A program made the translations under genes and the position numbers. This document shows positions 51,665-59,939 of a stretch of DNA of 64,000 nucleotides, in pieces. The notes under the pieces were generated by a model that saw nothing but the letters and a program-made list of their open reading frames with translations, did not search any database and was not told the origin of the DNA. The stretch spans positions 1 through 64,000 of the forward strand of contig JAAOZP010000004.1 of NCBI GenBank assembly GCA_011605725.1, in the 5' to 3' direction. This DNA is from Nitrososphaerota archaeon. Its GTDB lineage: Archaea > Thermoproteota > EX4484-205 > JAAOZP01. Position 1 is the stretch's first letter. The number at the start of each line of letters is the position of its first letter.

Positions 51665-52996
51665 CTATTTTGCCATCTTAAGATTTGCTCTTTTTATCTT
51701 CTTATGAAAGAATGGTATTAGAATAAAGCATAACGTTGCAAAAGCAATATGTCCACGAGCCAATATCGTAGTGGTCTCTTCTAAGTGGTATACTATGAGG
51801 GATATGAGATAACTATAGGTGCTACTCAACAGACAGTACCCTGTTACTAGAAGGAATGCAAAATCCTTCAGGCTCTTAAGATTAAAAACATCCCTATTCA
51901 AGTATGCGTAATAGCCTAGTATAATTGATTGGCCAATTATCCAGAATGAAGCGCCTACAGGAGAGTATTCTGATGAGAAGAAAGCTGGCATGTTGAAGAA
52001 CAGATTTAAAGGTATGGGGAGGAAGTACCAGAAGAACCTAAACCGCAGTTTCTTAAGCCATATTTCAAGCGCGGTTCCTGAAAAAATGAAAACCAGTAGA
52101 TTGCCGAGGAGATGATCGTAACTATTGTGAAAGAGGAATGAGGAAAAAGCTTCAACCCATCTTGAGATGCTGTTCCAATAGTTGAGCATGATGAAATCCA
52201 TGCCTGTACCTATGAACACGTAAATTGCTAACATTATAATGCTCATGGCTAGTGTACACCAGGGAGTATTCTTACTTACGATGTGCATGACGCGTAGGGT
52301 CTTCGAATTAAGCGAATTATTGCTATTTTTCAATGTGAAGCGGAAAAACAGATTAATTGTTATCAAAGCCACGGAGATTGAGCAGAAAGCTAGAAATACT
52401 ATAGCGGTGGTTAAAAACCAGCTTTTATGATGAGGAAAAGGCAACTCGTCTACTACAGAGCCTTTAACGTTTCCAGTATAGGAGTTGCTCGCGAAAACCA
52501 TTTCCATGCCTAAACGGTTTCTGACGAAGGCTGCAAAGTAGATGGTGACCATAGTAATGTTTGGCGAGGCTCTTTGAATATTGAGATGAGGGTAAGAATA
52601 GAAAAATATGGTGGATGCGTCAAATGCTAGTTTTGTCATGTTCCTGAAGAATGAGAAGGTTACCAGTATCGGCTCTTTAGAATCTATCTTGTAAAAGTCT
52701 ACGGATAGCGATGAATAATCATCATAACCAGGCAAGCCTCTGGCGATAGCATCGTATTTATCGTTACTTATGCTCTCTACATCCGAAAGCGTGAAATTCC
52801 CTATGTACGTGTTAAAAGAGAAATCACTAACTGTCCCATTTGTCCAAATCATTAGGCTGAACTGAGCACGGCTCGGCGTTAAATCATGAAACAAGAAATA
52901 ATATCCTACTGAAAATACGATAAACACTACTAATATGAAAATGATTACCATGCATACCGTAAGTTTCCTATCTTTTGCTAGTTCAGTGAGTTCCAT
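51665..52996 (-). CDS. Rhomboid-like membrane protein with extracellular N-terminal domain
   Basis: A 443-aa protein. A membrane helix at residues 13-35 is followed by an extracellular domain to about 185, then six or seven further helices. The helical part has rhomboid hallmarks: SFLFHNSYDHLLGNLLVFIFSG (His and Asn of the loop and second helix), the SPVGASFWIIGQS segment at the position of the GxSG active serine, and a late GHIAFATL that could supply the catalytic His. The Ser lies in GASF, not GASG, so catalytic activity is uncertain. It starts immediately after the stop of a small membrane protein and is probably co-transcribed with it. Confidence 0.5.
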   Translation of the reverse strand: MELTELAKDRKLTVCMVIIFILVVFIVFSVGYYFLFHDLTPSRAQFSLMIWTNGTVSDFSFNTYIGNFTLSDVESISNDKYDAIARGLPGYDDYSSLSVDFYKIDSKEPILVTFSFFRNMTKLAFDASTIFFYSYPHLNIQRASPNITMVTIYFAAFVRNRLGMEMVFASNSYTGNVKGSVVDELPFPHHKSWFLTTAIVFLAFCSISVALITINLFFRFTLKNSNNSLNSKTLRVMHIVSKNTPWCTLAMSIIMLAIYVFIGTGMDFIMLNYWNSISRWVEAFSSFLFHNSYDHLLGNLLVFIFSGTALEIWLKKLRFRFFWYFLPIPLNLFFNMPAFFSSEYSPVGASFWIIGQSIILGYYAYLNRDVFNLKSLKDFAFLLVTGYCLLSSTYSYLISLIVYHLEETTTILARGHIAFATLCFILIPFFHKKIKRANLKMAK

Positions 52997-53305
52997 TTAC
53001 TCATCCTCCTCTTTACTTGGCAAAATATATTTTTTCAACTCTGAATAGATAAGTGTACTTATAACAATTAACGTTATAATTGTTAATCCAGCATGTTTAC
53101 GACCCTCCATATCTAAGGAGGGTACAACTAAAAACATATACGACAGCACGCCGAGAAGAAGACAGTATAGCGCTGCATCAAGTATCAGGAAAGCTTTTCT
53201 TCGACCGTAAATAGCAACCCTTCTCCTAATCTCCTCAATCCATTGTCTCCAAGTTCTTGCTAAATATTCTGCCATGCAGTCCCAAAGTTTTCCAATCATT
53301 CTCAT
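52997..53305 (-). CDS. Small two-helix membrane protein
   Basis: A 102-aa protein. A charged amphipathic N-terminus (LARTWRQWIEEIRRRVAIYG) is followed by two membrane segments, about 38-60 (ILDAALYCLLLGVLSYMFLV) and 73-89. It ends in PSKEEDE. No family is recognised. Its stop is directly adjacent to the start of the rhomboid-like gene (52996), so the two form an operon and may form a complex. The 61-base divergent gap to the nuclease gene at 53367 would hold both promoters. Confidence 0.55.
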   Translation of the reverse strand: MRMIGKLWDCMAEYLARTWRQWIEEIRRRVAIYGRRKAFLILDAALYCLLLGVLSYMFLVVPSLDMEGRKHAGLTIITLIVISTLIYSELKKYILPSKEEDE

Positions 53306-53366
53306 GCATTCAGATCAGCAAATTGCTTAAATAAATGTCATGCAAACAGTTGAATGAAGAAAAGTA

Positions 53367-54035
53367 ATGAGGTCATGGATGGGGAAGACGCTGGTGGAAA
53401 TTAGTAACGTAGAGTTTGACAGGAGCCGTTTTCGAAGATATTACGGTAATATAGGCGAGATGGTAGCTGAGGAATTTCTCGTAAGAAGAGGGTTTAGCGT
53501 GTGGCTATTTACACCGTATTCTTCATACGAGTCTCCCCTCCGGAAAAGGGGAGATTTAGGCAGAGGTGGATTACTCCATTACCTTAGCTATCTTTACTTA
53601 AAGCCGCCGGATAGAAACGATCTCGGAAGCAAATACATTGTGAAATATGGAGGGGCATCCTATGTTTTGTCGCGGGGAGTCGAAGATTATCATCATAGGC
53701 TTAAAGAGCTGAAGAACTTCTTTGGTGAAAAACTAGAGGCTTTTAGTAAATACGTGGAGGAATTAGGCATAGTCAGGAAAACGAGTGATGCTGAACCGGT
53801 TGAAATATTGCCAGAACAGGAGGAAACTAAGTATTACCCTGATTTGGTTGCGAAGAAGAGTGGTGAAATATATGTTGTTGAGGTTAAGACCAACACTGGG
53901 CTTGGATATTTAAAAGGAGCTAAACTTAAAGGACTACTGTTAGCCGAAAAGTATGGGTTCATCCCCACGGTAATTTCATTGAACATTGACGTAGAGGCAA
54001 CTAATTTAAAAATGATATCACTTGCAAGGTTCTGA
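53367..54035 (+). CDS. Predicted PD-(D/E)xK nuclease
   Basis: A 222-aa protein with an N-terminal helix carrying GNIGEMVAEEFLVRRGF (the conserved first Glu of restriction-like nucleases). After a helical middle comes the core YYPDLVAKKSGEIYVVEVKTNTG, with the Asp and Glu-x-Lys of the fold. The C-terminal strand and helix (AEKYGFIPTVISLNI) complete it. The family is not identified, but this arrangement is common in archaeal defence islands and in housekeeping nucleases. It stands alone, divergent from the membrane-protein operon, and is followed 23 bases later by a palindrome variant. Confidence 0.65.
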   Translation: MRSWMGKTLVEISNVEFDRSRFRRYYGNIGEMVAEEFLVRRGFSVWLFTPYSSYESPLRKRGDLGRGGLLHYLSYLYLKPPDRNDLGSKYIVKYGGASYVLSRGVEDYHHRLKELKNFFGEKLEAFSKYVEELGIVRKTSDAEPVEILPEQEETKYYPDLVAKKSGEIYVVEVKTNTGLGYLKGAKLKGLLLAEKYGFIPTVISLNIDVEATNLKMISLARF

Positions 54036-54485
54036 TGCTTTCTTTATTAATCATCCTAGCGGGCGCTAGCGTGCGTCGCGCGCTAATTCATTGGTTGAAA
54101 TTATTCGGAATACTGGTTTTCGTGGTTGCATCCGCCAGAAGATGAAGAATATATCCGAGTAGTCATGTAGACAACACCAGTAGGACAAGAGCGAAAAGAG
54201 ATGCGATGAAAAGTATTAAAAAGGTTAGCGCGCGCTTTTAGCTTCAAAACTATGGGAACGATAATACAGATTGCTATTGCCCCAGTGACAAAATAGAGCC
54301 AGTGTGCGCTTAACTTGGCTTTTAGTTGAATAACCTTGCTTTCAATTGGGGATTTAGAAAGCTATTCTCCTTTATTCCTTCTGGTTCTTTAGGAATTTCC
54401 AATGGTACAAGTTCTCCGATGAACTTCTGTTTTTAAGCTTTTGGCGAAGAAAAATTTTTAAGCTTAGATTTAGAAAACAAGCTGG
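54036..54485. other. Gene-poor gap with several palindromes and a decayed minus-strand membrane segment
   Basis: It contains AGCGGGCGCT (54058-54067), the related AGCGTGCGTCGCGCGCT (54068-54084) and the perfect AGCGCGCGCT (54227-54236). On the minus strand, around 54235-54320, a short frame reads as a membrane helix (HWLYFVTGAIAICIIVPIVL), ending at the perfect copy. I see no intact gene. Confidence 0.45.
54227..54236. repeat. Palindrome AGCGCGCGCT at the end of a membrane-segment remnant
   Basis: Perfect copy at the point where the minus-strand membrane-helix frame loses sense. Two imperfect copies lie 160 bases to the left. Confidence 0.75.
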
Positions 54486-54689
54486 ATGTCAAGCTACGAA
54501 CAAATTGAAGGATTTGAGTATTGGAATAAAGGAGCTTGGGAAAAATTCGTTAAAGATCACATTCTTCCTCTTCATATTTCGTCGAGCAAGCTTTTAAAGC
54601 TAAGAGAAGAAATTCTTTCAAGAACAGAGGGGAGAAAAACTGTCAGACTTAGACGACAACTTACTAAAATTTTTACTTGGAGGCATTAA
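54486..54689 (+). CDS. Unknown cassette protein A, N-terminal part (frameshifted)
   Basis: The first 50 or so residues (MSSYEQIEGFEYWNKGAW, LLKLREEILSRTEG) read as normal protein. Then the frame shifts. Past the A5 run at 54635-54639 the +1 frame continues as KLSDLDDNLLKFLLGGINEE and leads directly into the next ORF. Removing one A joins them into about 376 codons. AT-rich with codons unlike the core genes. No family is recognised. Confidence 0.45.
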   Translation: MSSYEQIEGFEYWNKGAWEKFVKDHILPLHISSSKLLKLREEILSRTEGRKTVRLRRQLTKIFTWRH

Positions 54690-54723
54690 CGAAGAAGGAG
54701 ACTATGAAAAGAATAGCTTAGCC

Positions 54724-55617
54724 TTGTTCATTAAAAATGCCTTTGGAATTTATGTGGATTCAAAACAATATGTTGCTCTAGCAAAAGAAGGAATCAATCC
54801 TCTTGCATACGCTAAAGTTGAAGTTGACGCAGAAACAGAGTTCATTAAGTTTCTAAGAAATCTAAGTTCATTATCTTCAGGAATAGTTAGCAAAGTTGGA
54901 TTAGAAACTACTGAAGTAAAAGAAGTTGAGGAATTAATTAGAGAACCTGAGAAGATACTTGAAGTTTTAAGGGAACTTTATGAAAAAGTTTTACTGGTAA
55001 CTGCAAACTACAACTACTATACCTTCTTTACGGTAAGTACTAGGAACTTACCTTTCTTCTATCTTACGAAGGCATATCCAAAGCTTATAGAGAGTTTTGA
55101 TGAACTAAGAGAATTTTTAGGTCTTGGAGTAATCTTTGAGCCGGAAACTGAAGTACAGGATATAAAAGAAAAATGTACTATTTGGGGTCATGTGGAGGGA
55201 GGACTATGCAACTTAATATTTAACTTAAACAATTTAATCTGGGAAAGTATTAATCCAAGCTCTAATCTTTCACCAATATTTGGCTTTATTTCTCCCTCGT
55301 TTAAAGACTTAAAGAAAGAATACTTAAATAAAGCGGAAGAAAAGCTAAAACTTATAGGATGGAAGTTGCAACGACGTGACGCATTTAAAATTCTTCTCTG
55401 CGCGTTTAGCATCTCGTCAGGAATAGTTACTAAAAATTGGATTGTTAGATACCACACCCCTGACTACGGAACATATTATGATGATTCTGAAATCGCTAAA
55501 CAATATGAAGATAAAAGCTTGTTTAACGTTCTTAGCGATTTTTCACCTGCTTTATTCCTTGGATACCTTTATGTTGATATAGTCAGAAGTGATTATCTAA
55601 GTTTTCAAAGGGTGTAA
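54724..55617 (+). CDS. Unknown cassette protein A, main part
   Basis: A 297-aa open frame; the true protein most likely begins at 54486 and is split by a one-base shift in an A5 run. The chain is helical (VEELIREPEKILEVLRELYEKVLL) with aromatic patches (NYNYYTFFTVSTRN, IVRYHTPDYGTYYDD) and a CTIWGHVEGGLCN segment. I recognise no family and no catalytic motif. It is very AT-rich compared with the core genome. The next gene starts 6 bases after its stop, so both are one transcription unit. Candidate component of an undescribed accessory system. Confidence 0.55.
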   Translation: MFIKNAFGIYVDSKQYVALAKEGINPLAYAKVEVDAETEFIKFLRNLSSLSSGIVSKVGLETTEVKEVEELIREPEKILEVLRELYEKVLLVTANYNYYTFFTVSTRNLPFFYLTKAYPKLIESFDELREFLGLGVIFEPETEVQDIKEKCTIWGHVEGGLCNLIFNLNNLIWESINPSSNLSPIFGFISPSFKDLKKEYLNKAEEKLKLIGWKLQRRDAFKILLCAFSISSGIVTKNWIVRYHTPDYGTYYDDSEIAKQYEDKSLFNVLSDFSPALFLGYLYVDIVRSDYLSFQRV

Positions 55618-55622
55618 TAAGC

Positions 55623-57401
55623 TTGCAGAAAGAAGAAGAGAAGAAAGAAGGTCTTGAAGAAGAGGAAAGGAAAAGAAGAGAGAAAGAAAAACAAAAAACT
55701 ACTAGTGTTCGTGAAGAAAGGATAGAAAAGAAAGAAGTTTCTAGAGAAGAAGGAAAAGAGGCTGAAGCTCAAGAAGTTTTAATAATTCCAATATTAAAAT
55801 TAGAGAAACCCTCTTTTGAAACCTATAAGTTAAAGTTAAACATTAAAGTTCCAGAAATAAAGAGAGAAGAAATGGTTGTGAATATACCATTCGTTAAACC
55901 TCAAGAAAAACCTTCAGTTGTAGTTGAGCAAAAATTTAACGACAGGATAGTAATTATAGAGCGAGAAGAAATTTTATCTACTATTCCAATTCTTAGGCTG
56001 GAGACTTTAGCTAAAGCTCAAGTTATTCAGAAATTCGATGAAGAAGTAAGAAAAATAAAAGAAGAACGAATAGAACCTTTAATACCATTCTACAACGTAG
56101 AACGATTTTCTTTACCAAGATACTTAGAAAGCCTTAATTCAAATGTTTTGACCGCTGATGAAATTACGAAGCTAAAAGTAAAAAGTGTAGAAGAGTTAAA
56201 GGAGAAAGTAGGAACTGGAGAAGCTGGGGTACCTCCTGCTGGTGAAGAAGAAATTCCTGATTTCCTTAAGTTTTCGTTTGGTAGTGAAGGAGGAAAGATT
56301 AGAAGAAAAGGCCCAAAGATAATATTGTTTAAAGATGTTAAGAAAGATAGTTATATTAATTTCTTAGAAAACGTATGCTTAAGGGTTTACAGAGAAATTG
56401 AGGGAGGAGAACCAGAAGCCGTAAAAATTGAAAAGATAGATCATTTAAACAAAGAAGAGATTGAAAGACGGTTAGAAGCCGGTGGAAAAATCTTTACGAT
56501 AAATTTAGATGAAATAAAGGAAGCAGACAGAGAAGAATTCGATAAGATGATGAAAAGATTTGATGTAACTCATTTAATGGAAAGATTGGAGGAAACATAC
56601 TCTAGTGGACTAGGATACATAATATTTACTACAAGAAGTGAAGAGAAATTTAAGAAGATGAAAGAAGATTTACTTAATATCAACCTAATGTCTCAAGGAA
56701 GGTTAAACATGATTTTTATGGAAGCAAGAAGCTTACCTTTAGATTTGATAAGGCTATCCTCTGGAATGGTTGACTTATTTAAACCGCCAGGAAAAGTGAT
56801 AATAGACGAAGTAATACCAACTTTCTCAACTTTCGATTATATTTTTAACGATGCTCTCTTTAAGGAAGATAGTCGGTTTAACAAAGTTCTTGAAGAAATA
56901 AAGAATGAAGAAAATGGATTATTCAAGCTTGCCACTGCTAGAAACAAAGGTCAAGAAGAATCGGATCTTCACTACAACATTAAAGTTTTCATAGTTAGAT
57001 ATCTAGTAAATAGGTTAAGAAAAGAAGGAAAACAGTTAAGAACCCTTGAAGAAATAATAAAACATATAAAGACAGAGGAAAAAAGTGAAGGAAAGGAAAC
57101 ACCTGATGTTCAGGTAGACAATGAAGTCTATGAAGTTGAGACCTTGTTTGGAGAAGGTGTAGATGCTGACAAGAAAATTGATGAAACAATTAAGAAACAT
57201 GGTAGTAAAAAGGTAAACATAGTTATGGATAATTTTGGATTTCTATTACACTTAAAGGACTTAGAAAAAAGAAAGAGACATTACAAGAATGTAGAATTTT
57301 ACACGTTGGACTTAAAGAATAAAGAATTAGTAAGCATTGAAGAATTCAAGAAAGAGTTAAGGAAAATACTTTTATCTGCAAACAACAAAGCTGATTTTTG
57401 A
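55623..57401 (+). CDS. Unknown cassette protein B: charged N-terminus, four 33-residue repeats, nuclease-like C-terminus
   Basis: Starts at TTG 55623. Residues 1-50 are almost pure Lys/Glu/Arg. Four repeats of exactly 33 residues follow, with an I-P core at Pro56, Pro89, Pro122 and Pro155 (IIPILKLE, NIPFVKPQ, TIPILRLE, LIPFYNVE). A mixed alpha/beta region spans 230-430 with no Walker A visible. The C-terminal domain (about 455-590) has LHYNIKVFIVRYL and PDVQVDNEVYEVETLFG, a PD-(D/E)xK-like core with E-x-E-T in place of the common E-x-K. I recognise no family. Co-transcribed with cassette protein A. Confidence 0.6.
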   Translation: MQKEEEKKEGLEEEERKRREKEKQKTTSVREERIEKKEVSREEGKEAEAQEVLIIPILKLEKPSFETYKLKLNIKVPEIKREEMVVNIPFVKPQEKPSVVVEQKFNDRIVIIEREEILSTIPILRLETLAKAQVIQKFDEEVRKIKEERIEPLIPFYNVERFSLPRYLESLNSNVLTADEITKLKVKSVEELKEKVGTGEAGVPPAGEEEIPDFLKFSFGSEGGKIRRKGPKIILFKDVKKDSYINFLENVCLRVYREIEGGEPEAVKIEKIDHLNKEEIERRLEAGGKIFTINLDEIKEADREEFDKMMKRFDVTHLMERLEETYSSGLGYIIFTTRSEEKFKKMKEDLLNINLMSQGRLNMIFMEARSLPLDLIRLSSGMVDLFKPPGKVIIDEVIPTFSTFDYIFNDALFKEDSRFNKVLEEIKNEENGLFKLATARNKGQEESDLHYNIKVFIVRYLVNRLRKEGKQLRTLEEIIKHIKTEEKSEGKETPDVQVDNEVYEVETLFGEGVDADKKIDETIKKHGSKKVNIVMDNFGFLLHLKDLEKRKRHYKNVEFYTLDLKNKELVSIEEFKKELRKILLSANNKADF

Positions 57402-57554
57402 ATTAATATGAAATTAAAGTCGATGGTTTTCCTTTCTCGCTGTAAATTCGGAAGTTCTTCCCTTACAATACTTTTATTAGAACTCTCTTTGTTTGAATAA
57501 GGAAGGGTACTGACTTTCCTCCCTTCCCATTGTCATTCCCTGCAACACTGAAAA

Positions 57555-57564
57555 AGCGCGCGCT
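57555..57564. repeat. Palindrome AGCGCGCGCT before the NERD gene
   Basis: Perfect copy in the 249-base gap between cassette protein B and the NERD nuclease gene. Confidence 0.75.
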
Positions 57565-57650
57565 ATTATAGGTATCCTCTATTTGACCCAGTTTCACCTT
57601 TCTTACTCTCATATTATTTACCTTTCCATGTGGCCTTTTATCATTTAATA

Positions 57651-58325
57651 ATGGTGAGTCAAAGCAAGATTGAAGAAAGATTTTTTCATGCGTTAGATGT
57701 ATCTTTTATGCTTGCAGGGAATAAAAGTATATCCCAGAAAGAATTCCTAAATCATGGATTAAAACCTGATGAGTTTCAGAGAATGTTTTGGGAATGCAAA
57801 ATAGGAGGAGGAGAGGGGGAGGAGAACGTTGCAGAGGTTCTCAACTCCCTGAGGAGTTTTGAAACTGTTAACGATGTTGTCCTCCCGGGTGAGAAGGCTA
57901 ATATTGACCATGTTGCGGTTTCTACAAAGGGGGTTTTCGTCATCGAGACTAAGAATCATAAGGGCTTGGTCAGGTGCAGGGGAGACTCCTGGGAGCTTTT
58001 GAAAACAGGCAGGAGGGGAACCGTCTACTCCGGCAACATCGGAAACCCCAGTAAGCAGGTTAAGAGGAATGCTGTTGCATTGAGAAAATTCCTATCTGAG
58101 AAGCTTGGAGTAGTCGCCTATGTGCACGGTATCGTCTGCTTCACTAACCCTGAAGCTAGGCTGGAAGTACAGGAGCCAACGGTCACCGTGATCCACATCA
58201 CAAACCTGAAAAGCTTCTTCCAGACACTTGAAGAACAGGAAGCGTTATCCGAGCAGGAAGTTAGAAGGATCAAGGCGGAGGTTGAAAAATACTCTTACAA
58301 CAGACCTAGGGAAAAACATGTTTAA
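57651..58325 (+). CDS. NERD-domain nuclease
   Basis: NERD (nuclease-related domain) proteins have a restriction-like fold. Visible are GGGEGEENVAEVLNSL (first conserved Glu), NIDHVAVSTKGVFVIETKNHKG (Asp, Glu and Lys of the core) and NPSKQVKRNAVALRKFL. A C-terminal helical tail ends the 224-aa protein. The frame begins at GTG 57630, but the ATG at 57651 lies about 35 bases after a TATA-like ATATTATTT and seems better. Codon use returns here to the G/C-ending core-like style after the AT-rich cassette. It may be a defence gene; no partner is obvious. Confidence 0.8.
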   Translation: MVSQSKIEERFFHALDVSFMLAGNKSISQKEFLNHGLKPDEFQRMFWECKIGGGEGEENVAEVLNSLRSFETVNDVVLPGEKANIDHVAVSTKGVFVIETKNHKGLVRCRGDSWELLKTGRRGTVYSGNIGNPSKQVKRNAVALRKFLSEKLGVVAYVHGIVCFTNPEARLEVQEPTVTVIHITNLKSFFQTLEEQEALSEQEVRRIKAEVEKYSYNRPREKHV

Positions 58326-58482
58326 AAATAGCTTTGCATAATATTATTTAATGTTTCCTTAAAACCAGCTAGCTCGCGCTACGTAAAACCCCTGAAGAGT
58401 TAAGTTTGCATGTTCCTTCTTCATGTAAGCTTATATAAGATTAAGAGCGCGCGCGGAAACGTATCCTCATGCTGCTGAACTC

Positions 58483-58851
58483 ATGGAGAAAGTAGATGCG
58501 AAGGTCAAAAGGATTAAGGGCCTTGATGAAGAGGAATACTACTTTTGCTGGCCAGTTAACGTGATTGGCCTAAAAGACGTTATGGCTGAAGTTGAAAAGT
58601 TGTTGAATGAAGAAATGTTTTCGAAAAATGACCCAGAGGATAGGGAAATGGTTTTTGAATGGCTAGAGAAATTTAGTGATAGTTTTTTCAAGGAAAGAGC
58701 AAGGACTAAGAGCTTGACAAGCGATGAAGTAGATGAGTGGATTGAACGCTGGAACAAACACATGGAGCGATGGGGCAAATTCTTCAAGGGGGCTTATGAT
58801 ATTCACCGAAAGTATAATGCTGAGATGTGGTTTCTGGTAGTATCCGCATAA
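58483..58851 (+). CDS. Small unknown protein, gene 1 of a four-gene operon
   Basis: A 122-aa protein beginning MEKVDAKVKRIKGLDEEEYY, mostly helical with many charged and aromatic residues. Its C-terminal end (KHMERWGKFFKGAYDIHRKY) closely resembles the end of gene 4 of the same operon, so the two are related. A TATA-like CTTATATAA lies near 58430, and the variant AGCGCGCGCG at 58446 lies between it and the start. The next gene starts inside its last codons. No family is recognised. Confidence 0.5.
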   Translation: MEKVDAKVKRIKGLDEEEYYFCWPVNVIGLKDVMAEVEKLLNEEMFSKNDPEDREMVFEWLEKFSDSFFKERARTKSLTSDEVDEWIERWNKHMERWGKFFKGAYDIHRKYNAEMWFLVVSA

Positions 58852-59021
58852 CCGCGATTCTTAATAACCTAGGCATCAAAGGTTTATACCGTGCTCTTAA
58901 CGAGTTTCTGAACACTGGTAAGTTGAAGATGCCCGATGGAACAATACTGTTGGACATAAGCCCGGATGAGGCGAGGAAAGTGGTTAAGCTACTCACGTGG
59001 GCCGGGGGTTACATACCGTGA
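58827..59021 (+). CDS. Small unknown protein, gene 2 of a four-gene operon
   Basis: A 64-aa protein from GTG 58827, overlapping gene 1 by 25 bases. The sequence ITAILNNLGIKGLYRALNE and the later PDEARKVVKLL suggest two or three helices with a short beta hairpin (MPDGTILLD). Its stop overlaps the GTG of gene 3. No family is recognised. The tight overlaps support a real coupled gene, though its size leaves doubt. Confidence 0.45.
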   Translation: MVSGSIRITAILNNLGIKGLYRALNEFLNTGKLKMPDGTILLDISPDEARKVVKLLTWAGGYIP

Positions 59022-59431
59022 CCGAGGAATATATTTATATAGTTGTTCCTGATGACGCTCCGCCAGAAGCCCGGAAGGAACTAAAAGACTTGCAGTCCCA
59101 GACACTTAACGATGAGGAAAAAGGCATTACCCTCATAATCGGAATACCTTTCATGCTTCATAAGGGTTTGAAGTATATTCCGACGATACTCGCCTGGGCC
59201 TTTGAGAAGGGGGGTTCCTATGGGGATGATTATCTGGATCCCGAGGGGAAAGTTTCCAGGTGGCATTCGAGACTCATGAAGGAAGTGTACGACGAGCTTT
59301 CAAGGAAGGTCGACGTGAAGATAGAGGAGCATGCCGAGGGCAGGTTGGGGGCAGTCTGGCCCTGCGAAGTACTAGACTTAAAAGAGGTTCAGGAGGAGGC
59401 GGTGCTGCTCGCGAAATCGACAAAATCCTAG
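59018..59431 (+). CDS. Unknown protein, gene 3 of a four-gene operon
   Basis: A 137-aa protein from GTG 59018, using a GTGA overlap with gene 2's stop; the frame also has an earlier GTG at 58997. It is alpha/beta: EEYIYIVVPDDAPPEARKEL, then GITLIIGIPFMLHKG, a WAFEKGGSYGDDYLDPEGK loop and VWPCEVLDLKEVQEEA. I recognise no family. Its stop is 5 bases before gene 4. Being the largest folded member, it may be the active one of the set. Confidence 0.5.
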   Translation: MTEEYIYIVVPDDAPPEARKELKDLQSQTLNDEEKGITLIIGIPFMLHKGLKYIPTILAWAFEKGGSYGDDYLDPEGKVSRWHSRLMKEVYDELSRKVDVKIEEHAEGRLGAVWPCEVLDLKEVQEEAVLLAKSTKS

Positions 59432-59436
59432 TGAAG

Positions 59437-59652
59437 ATGGATAATAAGAGAGATTACCGGATGCTGCTTAGGCGAGCCGCCGCTCACACGAGCAGTTCGT
59501 GGGAAGAACTACCATTCGAAGAGAGGATAAGGAGGCACATGGAAATTGAGAACAGGTACTTCAGGGCATGGGGTAACTTCTTCCTGAAAGCGCTTGAGCT
59601 CCGTAGGAAATACCCGAACGCGAGATTCTGGTTCAAAACCGAAACGATTTAG
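59437..59652 (+). CDS. Small unknown protein, gene 4, paralogue of gene 1
   Basis: A 71-aa protein from ATG 59437 (a GTG at 59431 is possible). Its end (RYFRAWGNFFLKALELRRKY then NARFWF) matches the end of gene 1 (HMERWGKFFKGAYDIHRKY then NAEMWF) in spacing and key residues: R-x-W-G-x-F-F-x-x-A-x-x-x-x-R-K-Y. The operon thus has related proteins at each end of two unrelated ones. The frame upstream to 59260 is a shadow of gene 3. No family is recognised. Confidence 0.5.
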   Translation: MDNKRDYRMLLRRAAAHTSSSWEELPFEERIRRHMEIENRYFRAWGNFFLKALELRRKYPNARFWFKTETI

Positions 59653-59670
59653 CATAAAATATCACTAATC

Positions 59671-59820
59671 CGGGTTTGTGAGAGCAGGCATTAAGCGGCG
59701 CTGCAGTCTTCACTCGTAAGCTTGTTGCAAGCGTCGAACAGAGGATTATGCTTGAGAAAGCCCTTGGCCAGGTTAAAACCGATCCCGACTGGGACCTGCC
59801 TACCCTGACGAAGAGTAGGG
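59671..59820 (+). pseudogene. Degenerate 3' fragment of a PEP synthase gene
   Basis: The stretch matches the 3' end of the intact ppsA (about 38262-38430): it encodes FTRKLVAS.EQRIMLEKALG, VK.DPDWDLP, then a frameshift (two bases lost) just before the stop region. About 24 bases are missing after GCAGGCATT and replaced by AAGCGGC. It is same-strand with the intact gene and with the 5' fragment at 33162. Confidence 0.8.
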
Positions 59821-59939
59821 TTTTTAAAATATTAGATTTGCCAGCTTCCTCTAGCTTTTTTAACTCTTCCTTTTTCCCTTTGATTAAATAGTCTAAAGGC
59901 TTAATAATATCTTCAACCCCTTTCTAGGGTTGGAATACA

